A DNA stretch of 50,508 nucleotides, taken from NCBI GenBank assembly GCA_017561085.1, contig JAFZDQ010000005.1, positions 1-50,508 on the forward strand, read 5' to 3'. Of the stretch, positions 24,270-32,712 are shown one piece after another (within the stretch, counting starts at the first letter, position 1; each line of letters starts with the position of its first letter). Source of the DNA: Lachnospiraceae bacterium. Its GTDB lineage: Bacteria > Bacillota > Clostridia > Lachnospirales > Lachnospiraceae. The notes beneath the pieces are model-generated. The model was given only the letters and a program-made list of their open reading frames with translations. It had not been told where the DNA came from and made no database searches. The position numbers and the translations under genes were made by a program.

Positions 24270-25418
24270 TTATCTTTGGGCGTAATCCACGAAGCTGATG
24301 GTCAGACCAATGCTTCCGCTTACGCCTTTTACTTTTTCAGCCTGGGCATATTCCCACATCTGGAAATGATAGGGATAATCCGGTACCGGTTTATCCTCGG
24401 TCAGCCAGATTTCCGTATCCGGAAGTAACTTTTCATACAATACTTCCGTCAGGATGAAATCTTTGCTGCCATACAATACGCCATGATATCCTTCCTCTTC
24501 GATGGTATCTAAAAAGGTTTGAATAATCTCTGTTTTGGCATCCACATCTAAAATATCCGTCCTGGCTGAATCATAGGTAAAGCTATCCATCCGAAATACC
24601 ACCGGATAACTGATTTCATAGCCGTCCAAAATTCCGTCCACAAACAGGGCTTCTTCTTTGGCTTCTTCTACAGTTACTGCCTGAGAGGAAAAATAAGCAC
24701 CCACCTTAAGTCCTGCTTCTTTGGCCTTTTCGGCATAATCAGGAAACGCTGTATCAATAGAAATAACTCCCGTTTCGTATCCTCTGCCGCCTACCTTAAG
24801 TATTACGAAGTCAATTCCGTCTTCCTTTACTGCTTCAAAATCAACCTCTGTATTTTCTTCGGAAAGCATCACACCAAGCCTGGATAATTTCTGATTTCCG
24901 TCATAATAAACCATCTTACCGTTTACGGCGTTCATCTTGGTAAAATCATATTTCTTTGCCGGAAGGTCCGGATCAATTAAAATCCATTCTTTGGTTCCGT
25001 CCTTAAAAGCTACCTGCACATGTTTGCCGTCTGCTGCTTTTTCTTCATCGGTAGGTTCCCTTGAAGGCTCCGGTGTGGGCGCTTTCGTAGGCGCAGGTGT
25101 TTCAATCGGCTCATTGTCATCGTACATATCCCAGAAGTCCAAATCTTCCGCCCGGAGCATACCATTCTCATATAAAGTTTCTATATCTGTAGGACGCTCT
25201 GTGTCATCAAATTCTTCCACTACCTGATACGCATCTTCCTCCGGCTTGGCAGTTGCAAAAGCATTCTCCGGTCTTTCAAAAGAATTCACCGGCTTTTTTT
25301 TGCTATTGCTTACCAAAACACATGCTAATATAATAAGTATCAGTAAGGAAAACGCAACAATGGAATAGATAACACTGCGACTGATTCCTTTTTCTTCCTG
25401 TTCACCCGGTAATCGCAT
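24270..25418 (-). CDS. Membrane-anchored GH25-fold protein, probably inactive
   Basis: The 382-residue protein has a cytoplasmic N-terminal tail, one membrane helix (16-37), an acidic then Thr/Pro-rich linker (60-125), and a GH25 lysozyme-like domain (181-380). Family landmarks include GRGYETG, AGLKVGAYFSSQAVTVEEA, YPVVF and PYHFQMWEYA. The catalytic positions have changed: the usual GIDVS reads LGVMLS at 181-186, the usual DWE after PVVF reads RMD (276-278), and the late VDLN reads IGLT. It is likely a surface-exposed glycan-binding pseudo-enzyme. It is divergent from apbE, and its start has an AAAGGCG site. Confidence 0.78.
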   Translation of the reverse strand: MRLPGEQEEKGISRSVIYSIVAFSLLILIILACVLVSNSKKKPVNSFERPENAFATAKPEEDAYQVVEEFDDTERPTDIETLYENGMLRAEDLDFWDMYDDNEPIETPAPTKAPTPEPSREPTDEEKAADGKHVQVAFKDGTKEWILIDPDLPAKKYDFTKMNAVNGKMVYYDGNQKLSRLGVMLSEENTEVDFEAVKEDGIDFVILKVGGRGYETGVISIDTAFPDYAEKAKEAGLKVGAYFSSQAVTVEEAKEEALFVDGILDGYEISYPVVFRMDSFTYDSARTDILDVDAKTEIIQTFLDTIEEEGYHGVLYGSKDFILTEVLYEKLLPDTEIWLTEDKPVPDYPYHFQMWEYAQAEKVKGVSGSIGLTISFVDYAQR

Positions 25419-25505
25419 GAAATCGCCTTTCTTTACTTACAAAATCTGTATATTTACGATATTTTTAACTATATTTATTGTTCATTCCCATAAAGGAGTA
25501 TTTTC

Positions 25506-26483
25506 ATGAAACAGTTTCTTCCGGCATTAACTGCCTTTTTTGTATTTTGCACATCGCTTCTATGCGGCTGTCATCCGAATGCTTCCGCTTCCGTAAACGG
25601 TTTTTATTTTGATACCGTCGTTACGGTAACGCTCTACGGAAAAGATGCTGCCCGCGCCGACTCACTCAGCTTAGGAATCCATGAACAGATGCAAACCTAT
25701 GAGAATCTGTTTAGCCGTACCAAGGAAGGCAGCGATATCTGGCGCATCAACCACAGTAACGGAACGCCGGTATGCGTAAACAGCGAAACCGCTCTTTTAC
25801 TGGATAAGGCGCTATCTTATTCGCGTCTTTCGAAGGGGCTGGTTGACCCTTCCGTAGGCGCGCTCTCCAGCCTTTGGAATTTCGGTCACAATGAAGATCA
25901 GCTTATTCCTGAGGATGCTCAGATAACAGATGCGCTGAGCCATGTAAATTATGAAAATATTCTCTTAAACGGAAATGAAGTCACTCTAAAAGATCCTTCC
26001 ATGACGCTGGATCTTGGTTTCATTGCCAAAGGCTACATTGCCGACAGACTAAAAAGTTATCTGCTGGAAAAGGATGTGGAATCCGCTCTGATTAATCTGG
26101 GCGGGAATGTCCTGGCGCTTAGCCAAAAGCCCGGTAACCGTCCTTTCCAAGTTGGCATCAAACGTCCTTTTGATGACAGCGGCAAGCCTCTTCTGGTGCT
26201 GCCCGTGAATGATTACTCCGTGGTAACCTCCGGAAACTATGAGCGCTATTTCATCATAGATGATGTTTTATATCACCATATCCTGTCAACCCAAACCGGC
26301 TATCCTGCTGACAGTGATTTATCACAGGTAACCATCCTTTCGAAAGACTCTGTAGACGGCGATGCGCTCTCTACGCTTTGTTTCCTTTTGGGCTATGAAA
26401 AAGCCACGTCACTTATCGAATCGCTTCCCGATACGGAAGCCATATTCGTTCTAAGTGACGGCAGCATTCATCAAACTTATTGA
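25506..26483 (+). CDS. apbE: FAD:protein FMN transferase (lipoprotein)
   Basis: ApbE moves FMN from FAD onto Thr/Ser of target proteins outside the membrane. The 325 residues begin with a lipoprotein signal ending in LLCGC, so the mature N-terminal Cys is lipidated and membrane-bound. Family motifs include FDTVVTVTLYG, VDPSVGALSSLWNFG, LDLGFIAKGYIADRL, INLGGNV and SGNYERYF. Both likely targets, RnfD and RnfG, are encoded in the facing operon. The gene overlaps the 3' end of the aldo/keto reductase gene by 7 bases, tail to tail. A clear AAAGGAG site precedes the ATG. Confidence 0.95.
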   Translation: MKQFLPALTAFFVFCTSLLCGCHPNASASVNGFYFDTVVTVTLYGKDAARADSLSLGIHEQMQTYENLFSRTKEGSDIWRINHSNGTPVCVNSETALLLDKALSYSRLSKGLVDPSVGALSSLWNFGHNEDQLIPEDAQITDALSHVNYENILLNGNEVTLKDPSMTLDLGFIAKGYIADRLKSYLLEKDVESALINLGGNVLALSQKPGNRPFQVGIKRPFDDSGKPLLVLPVNDYSVVTSGNYERYFIIDDVLYHHILSTQTGYPADSDLSQVTILSKDSVDGDALSTLCFLLGYEKATSLIESLPDTEAIFVLSDGSIHQTY

Positions 26484-27511
26484 ACAGATACCTTGCCTGC
26501 AAGTACTTCCTTGTAATCGGCAAGGTTCTTTTTTAATAATTCCGGTGTATCTAATCCGTAAGGACATTTGCTTTTACACTGTCCGCAGCCGATACACGCT
26601 TCGATTAACATCATTTTCTTTTGTGCTTCTTCCGTTAATTGTACCGAAGAAGGGGAACGTCTGAGAAGCAATGACATTCTGGCACAATTGTTGATTTCAA
26701 TTCCAACCGGACAGGGCATACAATAACCGCAGCCTCTGCAAAATTCACCGCATAATTCCGTCCTGTCTTTTTCAATAAAGGCTTTCATTTCCTCTGTCAT
26801 TTCTACAGGATTCTTAATATAAGCAAGGAATTCATCCAGTTCGCTTTCTCTCTGAACGCCCCAAATGGGAAGCACATTATCATACTGTGCAGCATGAGCA
26901 TAGGCAGCTGCCGAATTGGTAATCAGTCCGCCTGATAAAGCCTTCATGGCGATAAAACCGATATCATTTTTACGGCAGGCTTCCACCAGTGCCTCTTCCT
27001 TTTCGGTTGCCAGATAACCAAAGGGAAACTGCAGTGTTTCATAAAGACCGCTTTCTACCGCTTCCCAGGCTACGGACAGACGGTGATTGGTAATCCCGAT
27101 ATGTCTGATTTTGCCTTCTTTTTTGGCCTCCAGTGCTGCGTCGTAAAGCCCGCTTTCATCACCCGGCTTGGGACAAAAAGCGGGATTATGGAACTGATAA
27201 ATATCAATATAATCCGTCTTTAAGGTTTCAAGACTCTTTTCCAAATCCTTCTTCATGGCTTCACCGGTTTGCGCACCTGTTTTGGTTGCGATATACACCT
27301 TTTCACGCATTCCTGCAAAGGCAAGTCCCACCTTGTGTTCACTGTCACTATAGGCTCTTGCGGTGTCAAAAAAACGGATTCCGCCGTCATATGCTTTGCG
27401 CAGTAAATAAACCGCGGCATCGTCACTGATTCTTTGGATTGGAAGCGCGCCGAATCCGTTTTTATTTACTACGATTCCAGTTTTCCCCAAACACACCTTT
27501 ACTTCATTCAT
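26477..27511 (-). CDS. Aldo/keto reductase with C-terminal 4Fe-4S domain
   Basis: The 344-residue protein has an AKR barrel over residues 1-250. All four catalytic residues are visible: Asp and Tyr in FDTARAYSD, Lys in IATKTG and His in YQFHNPA. It ends in a ferredoxin-like domain (CGYCMPCPVG; CIGCGQCKSKCPYG). Such fusions reduce carbonyl compounds, possibly with electrons from ferredoxin; the substrate is unknown. It starts 10 bases after rnfB and so extends the rnf operon, which suggests direct use of the ferredoxin/NADH pool. Confidence 0.9.
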   Translation of the reverse strand: MNEVKVCLGKTGIVVNKNGFGALPIQRISDDAAVYLLRKAYDGGIRFFDTARAYSDSEHKVGLAFAGMREKVYIATKTGAQTGEAMKKDLEKSLETLKTDYIDIYQFHNPAFCPKPGDESGLYDAALEAKKEGKIRHIGITNHRLSVAWEAVESGLYETLQFPFGYLATEKEEALVEACRKNDIGFIAMKALSGGLITNSAAAYAHAAQYDNVLPIWGVQRESELDEFLAYIKNPVEMTEEMKAFIEKDRTELCGEFCRGCGYCMPCPVGIEINNCARMSLLLRRSPSSVQLTEEAQKKMMLIEACIGCGQCKSKCPYGLDTPELLKKNLADYKEVLAGKVSVQ

Positions 27512-27521
27512 ACCTTATCCT

Positions 27522-28322
27522 CTACTTATGTTCCACAATAGACTTTCTGGGACATACTTCCATACATTTACCGCATGCGATACATTTCTCCTGGTCGATG
27601 GTTGCATTGAAATTCTCAACAACGACTGCTTCACTTTCGCAATTTCTCTTACAAAGCTGACATCCGATACAGGAAACGTCACATACCTTCATGGCCACGG
27701 GACCTTTATCCTTGGAAGCACATGCCACTACATACTTTGCATCATAAGGGATCAGGCTGATTAAATTCTTGGGACATACTGCTATACATTTGCCGCAAGC
27801 CTTACATGCTTCTTTATCAACCACTGCGATACCATTTTCAACATGGATGGCATCAAAAGGACAAACCTTTACGCAGCTTCCGTAGCCAAGGCATCCGTAA
27901 TCACAAGACTTGGCTCCGCCGTTTGGTACAAAGGAAAGCATACGGCAGTCTTCGATTCCCGTGTATTCATAATCAATCTTTGCCTTATCACAATCGCCCT
28001 GGCAGCTGACATAAGCAACCATTCTCTTGGATTCTCCTGCTTCCACGCCCATAATTTCCGCAATTTTAAGACCTACCGGTTCTCCGCCGACGGGACAGGC
28101 ATTTACTTCTGCTTCACCCTTGGCAATTGCTGCAGCAAGACCGCTACAGCCGGGATAACCGCAACCACCACAGTTATTACCGGGTAATACTGCTAAAACC
28201 GCTTCTTCTTTTTCATCTACTTCGACTTTAAATTTGATGGCAGCCACGCCCAGAAACAGGCCGATGAATAATCCCACACCGCCTACTACCGCGATTGCTG
28301 CTAATAATCCAGTTAAACTCAT
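27522..28322 (-). CDS. rnfB: Rnf complex subunit B
   Basis: RnfB is the iron-sulfur entry subunit that takes electrons from ferredoxin. The 266 residues have an N-terminal membrane helix (about 5-27), the NNCGGCGYPGCSG cluster motif, and a C-terminal set of four Cys-rich ferredoxin motifs (CLGYGSCVKVCP, CKACGKCIAVCP, CIGCQLCKRNC, CIACGKCMEVCP). It is the last rnf gene and lies 11 bases after rnfA. Confidence 0.97.
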   Translation of the reverse strand: MSLTGLLAAIAVVGGVGLFIGLFLGVAAIKFKVEVDEKEEAVLAVLPGNNCGGCGYPGCSGLAAAIAKGEAEVNACPVGGEPVGLKIAEIMGVEAGESKRMVAYVSCQGDCDKAKIDYEYTGIEDCRMLSFVPNGGAKSCDYGCLGYGSCVKVCPFDAIHVENGIAVVDKEACKACGKCIAVCPKNLISLIPYDAKYVVACASKDKGPVAMKVCDVSCIGCQLCKRNCESEAVVVENFNATIDQEKCIACGKCMEVCPRKSIVEHK

Positions 28323-28333
28323 TACGGCACCTC

Positions 28334-28912
28334 CTATAACAGTCCGGAAAATCCACAGAATGCAATTGCCATCAGTCCTGCTGTAATCAGTACAATGGGC
28401 ATTCCCTTAAAGGATTCGGGGATATCATTGTATTCCATTTTTTCTCTGATTCCGGCAAGAATTACGATTGCAACGGTAAAGCCCACTGCAGTTGCAAAAC
28501 CATTCACGATACCGGTTACGATTCCGTAATTTTTTTGCACATTGGTAAGGGCCACTCCAAGTACCGCACAGTTGGTGGTAATCAGGGGCAGATAAACACC
28601 CAGCGCCTGATAAAGAGATTTCATAAATTTCTTTAAGAACATTTCTACAAACTGTACCAGTGCCGCAATTACCAGAATAAATACAATGGTCTGCAAATAA
28701 GTAAGGTCAAAGGGTACCAAAATAAACTGATAAATCACGCCCGCAACTGCGGAAGCCAGTGTAATAACGAAAATTACGGCAGCTCCCATACCGGCAGCGG
28801 TTTCTGTTTTCTTGGAAACACCAAGGAAGGGACAAAGTCCCAAGAACTGACTTAAAACAACATTACTAATCAGTGATGATGAAAGTAAAATAACAAGTAA
28901 TTCTTTAATCAT
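28334..28912 (-). CDS. rnfA: Rnf complex subunit A
   Basis: This 192-residue membrane protein has six predicted helices and the typical N terminus VLSQFLGLCPFLGVSKK, with the Cys that helps hold an iron-sulfur centre between RnfA and RnfE. It has an inverted, homologous relation to RnfE. The start overlaps the rnfE stop by 8 bases. Confidence 0.97.
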   Translation of the reverse strand: MIKELLVILLSSSLISNVVLSQFLGLCPFLGVSKKTETAAGMGAAVIFVITLASAVAGVIYQFILVPFDLTYLQTIVFILVIAALVQFVEMFLKKFMKSLYQALGVYLPLITTNCAVLGVALTNVQKNYGIVTGIVNGFATAVGFTVAIVILAGIREKMEYNDIPESFKGMPIVLITAGLMAIAFCGFSGLL

Positions 28913-29678
28913 TTGCTGCTTCCTCCTTCACTGTTTCTTCTTTCTGCTTAGGGTTTTCTTCTGAAACCTTGGGTTCTGCGGATGTGTCATAAAATCTCTT
29001 GGCACAGCCCTTTTCCCCACAGTTCATACAATCTTCACTGCAGCCGGAACCTACCTTAGACATATCCTTGCCCTTCTTTTCGCCAATCATTTTTAGTTTA
29101 TTCTGAACGGCTGTCAGGGCCGCCAGTACAAAGAATGCACCGGGTGCCAGTACGAAGATACTACAAGGCACATAGCTTTCGGGCATTACCGCATAGCCGA
29201 AAATTTCGCCTACACCCAAAAGTTCTCTCAGAGCGCCAATCATCGTAAGTGCCACGGTAAATCCAAGGCCCATACCGATCCCGTCAAACAAGGACAATAC
29301 CACACCGTTTTTGGATGCGTAACTTTCTGCACGGCCTAAAATAATACAGTTTACCACGATAAGCGGTATGTATAATCCAAGCGCCGCATACAAAAAAGGA
29401 ATATATGCTTTCAGCAAAAGTTCCACTACCGTTACAAAGGACGCAATTACTACAATAAATGCAGGAATTCTTACTTTATCGGGAATCACGTTCCGTAAAA
29501 GGGAAATAAACATATTACTCATGGCAAGAACTACCATGGTAGTAAGGCCCATACCAAGACCGTTTACGGCAGAGGTCGTTACCGCCAATGTGGGACACAT
29601 TCCCAGCATCAGTACAAAGGTGGGATTTTCGCTGATGATACCGTTTTTCAAACGTTCCATTACACTATTTTGCTGCAT
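28905..29678 (-). CDS. rnfE: Rnf complex subunit E with Cys-rich C-terminal tail
   Basis: The membrane core (about residues 10-200) is typical of RnfE, with FVLMLGMCPTLAVTTSA holding the conserved Cys. About 50 extra residues follow, with CSEDCMNCGEKGC and a charged Glu/Lys-rich end; I know RnfE mainly as a protein of 200-230 residues, so this tail stands out. It may bind an extra metal centre. The ATG at 29678 is chosen because GGAGG lies 8 bases upstream, within the end of rnfG, which it overlaps by 14 bases. Confidence 0.93.
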   Translation of the reverse strand: MQQNSVMERLKNGIISENPTFVLMLGMCPTLAVTTSAVNGLGMGLTTMVVLAMSNMFISLLRNVIPDKVRIPAFIVVIASFVTVVELLLKAYIPFLYAALGLYIPLIVVNCIILGRAESYASKNGVVLSLFDGIGMGLGFTVALTMIGALRELLGVGEIFGYAVMPESYVPCSIFVLAPGAFFVLAALTAVQNKLKMIGEKKGKDMSKVGSGCSEDCMNCGEKGCAKRFYDTSAEPKVSEENPKQKEETVKEEAAND

Positions 29679-30279
29679 CAACTCCACCTCCTAACCAATT
29701 TCTGAAATAAAACAGACCGCCGTTTACGGCATCTGTAATTGCATTTGAAGTTATGGTTGCACCACTGATGGCATTGATTTCACTATCTGAGGTTGCACCT
29801 GATTTGGTAACCGTAAATTCTGCCACCTGCTTATCTGCAAACTGCGGTTTTAATACCTCTTCCGCATTCATACCAAGGCCCGGCGTTTCACTGATACTCA
29901 GTAAGGAAATACCGTTTACGCTGCCTTCACCGGTAATACCCATGGAAAAGGTGATATCACCGCCGTAGCCTTCATGGCCGGTCATCATAAGGACATACCC
30001 TAAGGTCTCTCCGGCTGCATCCTTTGCCGCAAGTACTTTATCTACAGATACGCCGCCAAAACCTGCCTGGGTCCAGGCAGCTTCATCCACAGGCTGTGCA
30101 TCGGTTAATTCTTCAAAGTCAGCTGCTGCGGGAAACACTTCCATATAAGCTTCTTTTTCAGCCTTTTCTTCTGCAAGGGCAATGGGTTCTTTTGTAATCT
30201 GAAAAACAAAGCCCAGCACCAAACCTGCCACAACCGTAATGGCAAAAAGGACTAACGCGTCTTTTAACATATTTTTCAT
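29665..30279 (-). CDS. rnfG: Rnf complex subunit G (flavoprotein)
   Basis: RnfG has one N-terminal membrane helix and an outer FMN-binding domain. The flavinylation site SGATITS is near residue 175, where the Thr would take FMN from ApbE. The length of 204 residues is normal. The start overlaps the rnfD stop by 4 bases (ATGA). Confidence 0.96.
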   Translation of the reverse strand: MKNMLKDALVLFAITVVAGLVLGFVFQITKEPIALAEEKAEKEAYMEVFPAAADFEELTDAQPVDEAAWTQAGFGGVSVDKVLAAKDAAGETLGYVLMMTGHEGYGGDITFSMGITGEGSVNGISLLSISETPGLGMNAEEVLKPQFADKQVAEFTVTKSGATSDSEINAISGATITSNAITDAVNGGLFYFRNWLGGGVDAAK

Positions 30280-31208
30280 ACCCGCTCTCCTCCTTTACCA
30301 AATGCCTTAGGCATGGTTATTTTTTCAATCAAAGGAACCAAAAGGTTACCAATGATAATTGCATAAGATACACCTTCTGCAGAAGGTCCGAAAATACGGA
30401 AAATACCGGTCAAAATACCAAGGAAAATACCATAAACATACTGTCCGCCCTTGGTAATGGGTCTGGTTACATAATCTGTCGCCATAAAGAAGGCGCCAAG
30501 CATCAGACCGCCGCCGGCAAGCTGCGCACTGATATAGTAAGGGTCAAATCCATGACCGCCAAACAACGCTACAAATACCACAAAGCTTAAAAGGTAACTT
30601 CCGGGAATCTTCAGGTCAATGATGCCAAGCAGGATTAAAAAGCAGGCACCGATAATAATCGCAATAACGCTGGTTTCACCGATGGTTCCTGCAGTTTTTC
30701 CGATAATCATATCAAGGACATTAACTCTCTCTCCTGCTTTCAGCGCTGCAAGGGGAGTTGCTCCCGAATAAGCATCACAATCAAAATTACACATAATGGA
30801 TGTATAAGAAATAAGCAGGAAGCATCTTGCGCCAAGGGCAGGATTCATAAAGTTCTGTCCCAATCCGCCAAAGAGCATCTTCACTACCAAAATTGCAAAC
30901 ACACCACCAATAACACCAATCCACCAGGGAGCACTGCTTGGAAGGTTCAGTGCAAGCAAAAGTCCGGTTACAACCGCCGAGAAATCACCGATTGTCACCT
31001 TTTTGTGCATTAATAATTCAAAAATAAGTTCTGTCAGAACCGTAGTTGCTACGGTTACCAATATTAAAACAAGTGCATCCAGTCCGAAATTATAAATACC
31101 AAAGCCGGTCGCAGGAAGCAGTGCAATCACCACTGCAAGCATCACTGCGCTTGTGGAAAGTTTGGACCTGATATGGGGATTGGATGACACCTTCATCAAA
31201 CCGCTCAT
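30276..31208 (-). CDS. rnfD: Rnf complex subunit D (flavoprotein)
   Basis: RnfD is the large membrane subunit carrying covalent FMN; the site DAYSGATPLAALKAGE is present. About ten membrane segments are visible in 310 residues. The ATG at 31208 is preferred to one at 31214, because AGGAGG is 7 bases before it and only one base before the other. It follows rnfC by about 11 bases. Confidence 0.96.
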   Translation of the reverse strand: MSGLMKVSSNPHIRSKLSTSAVMLAVVIALLPATGFGIYNFGLDALVLILVTVATTVLTELIFELLMHKKVTIGDFSAVVTGLLLALNLPSSAPWWIGVIGGVFAILVVKMLFGGLGQNFMNPALGARCFLLISYTSIMCNFDCDAYSGATPLAALKAGERVNVLDMIIGKTAGTIGETSVIAIIIGACFLILLGIIDLKIPGSYLLSFVVFVALFGGHGFDPYYISAQLAGGGLMLGAFFMATDYVTRPITKGGQYVYGIFLGILTGIFRIFGPSAEGVSYAIIIGNLLVPLIEKITMPKAFGKGGERV

Positions 31209-31219
31209 GTTCATTCCTC

Positions 31220-32536
31220 CTACTTTTTCTTCTTTGCAAGTTGCATTTTACGCATGGACTTAATTACCTGCGTAAGGGGTCTTTTGGCAGGACAAACGTA
31301 GCTGCAGCAACCGCATTCACAGCATTCCATACCATTATGTTTCACAAACGCTTCTTCGTCATAATGTTCCGCATAATCAGCCAGTTTGCTGGGTACTACC
31401 CTACCGGGACATACCTCAACACATTTACCGCAATTGATACATGCAGTAGGCTCCGCGGAAGAAACATCATCCTTGGTAAGACAAAGAAGTGCAGAGGAGG
31501 TTTTGGTGGTAGGTACGTCCAAATCAAAAATACCAAAGCCCATCATGGGACCGCCGGAGACAATCTTTACGGGATCCTGTTTAAAGCCGCCTGCTTCTTC
31601 AACCAGTTCGTGATAATTGGTACCGATTCTCACCCTGAAATTGCAAGGACTTGCAATGGCATCACCGGTTACGGTAACGATTCTGTACATCAGGGGTTTC
31701 CCTTCCATCACCGCATTGTGAATGGAAATCACGGTATCCACGTTATTTACCACACATCCGGCATCTGCCGGCAACATGGTAGAATTGATGGCACGTTTGG
31801 TAACGGCATAGATTAAATGACGCTCAGAACCCTGGGGATACTTGGTCTTTAATGCTTTCACCGTAATCTTCGGCTCATCCTTGGTCAATTTCTTTAATAA
31901 TTCAATACAATCCGGTTTATTATCCTCTACTGCCAAAACACCTCTTGCATTGTCAAAGAGACTTAAGGCTATCTTAAGACCGCTGATTAACTTTTCGGGT
32001 TCCTCCATCATCTTCCGGTAATCGGAGGTTAAGTACGGTTCACATTCCGCACAGTTTACAATTACATATTCTATTTTTTCAGGTTCTTTGGGAGAAAGCT
32101 TGATAAAGGTAGGGAAGCCTGCGCCACCCATACCAACAATACCGGCCTCTTTAATCAGTCCGATTTTATCTTCTCTTGTAAGGCTTTCATAGGGAGCAAC
32201 CTCAGGCCACTCTATTTCTTCGTAAGCACCGTCATTTTCAACCACAATACTCATCACATTGTCACCGGTAACCACTCTGCGCGGCTCTACCGCTTTCACG
32301 GTTCCGGATACGGTTGCATAGATGGGCGCAGATACAAAGCCGGTAGCCTCCGCAATCTTCTGTCCTACTAAGACCCTGTCACCTTTCTTAACGATTGCCG
32401 TAGCGGGCGCACCGATGTGCTGGGATAACGGATATACCAAATCCCCTTTCGGAAGCACGTCGCGAATCGGCTTATCTTTTGATAAGTCTTTGCCATCATA
32501 GGGGTGAATACCGCCTACAAACGTTAACTTTGCCAT
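31220..32536 (-). CDS. rnfC: Rnf complex subunit C
   Basis: RnfC is the peripheral NADH-binding subunit. The 438 residues have the N-terminal GGIHPYDGKDLSKDKPI region, the glycine-rich GMGGAGFPTFIKL loop of the NADH/FMN-binding part, and two 4Fe-4S motifs (CINCGKCVEVCPG and CCECGCCSYVCPAKRP). The short basic tail is typical of clostridial rather than proteobacterial RnfC. The ATG at 32536 has AGAAGG upstream; an earlier start at 32557 is less likely. It is the first gene of rnfCDGEAB. Confidence 0.97.
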   Translation of the reverse strand: MAKLTFVGGIHPYDGKDLSKDKPIRDVLPKGDLVYPLSQHIGAPATAIVKKGDRVLVGQKIAEATGFVSAPIYATVSGTVKAVEPRRVVTGDNVMSIVVENDGAYEEIEWPEVAPYESLTREDKIGLIKEAGIVGMGGAGFPTFIKLSPKEPEKIEYVIVNCAECEPYLTSDYRKMMEEPEKLISGLKIALSLFDNARGVLAVEDNKPDCIELLKKLTKDEPKITVKALKTKYPQGSERHLIYAVTKRAINSTMLPADAGCVVNNVDTVISIHNAVMEGKPLMYRIVTVTGDAIASPCNFRVRIGTNYHELVEEAGGFKQDPVKIVSGGPMMGFGIFDLDVPTTKTSSALLCLTKDDVSSAEPTACINCGKCVEVCPGRVVPSKLADYAEHYDEEAFVKHNGMECCECGCCSYVCPAKRPLTQVIKSMRKMQLAKKKK

Positions 32537-32582
32537 TGTCTGACCTTCTTTCTGCATTATTCGCGTATGTTAATAATTCTCT

Positions 32583-32610
32583 ACTATAAAATATACTATT
32601 TTTTTGTCGA
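32583..32610 (-). promoter_or_regulatory. Candidate promoter of the rnf operon
   Basis: TCGACA (32605-32610) and TATAGT (32583-32588) are 16 bases apart on the minus strand, each one mismatch from consensus. The leader would be about 40 bases. Confidence 0.5.
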
Positions 32611-32712
32611 AAATACTACAGTAATTTTAAAAAATGTGTTACACTGTATCAGACAGAATTTAATTTTGTTTCGTTAAATTTGTTTATTTTATATTTCTTA
32701 AGGAGGTTTTTT

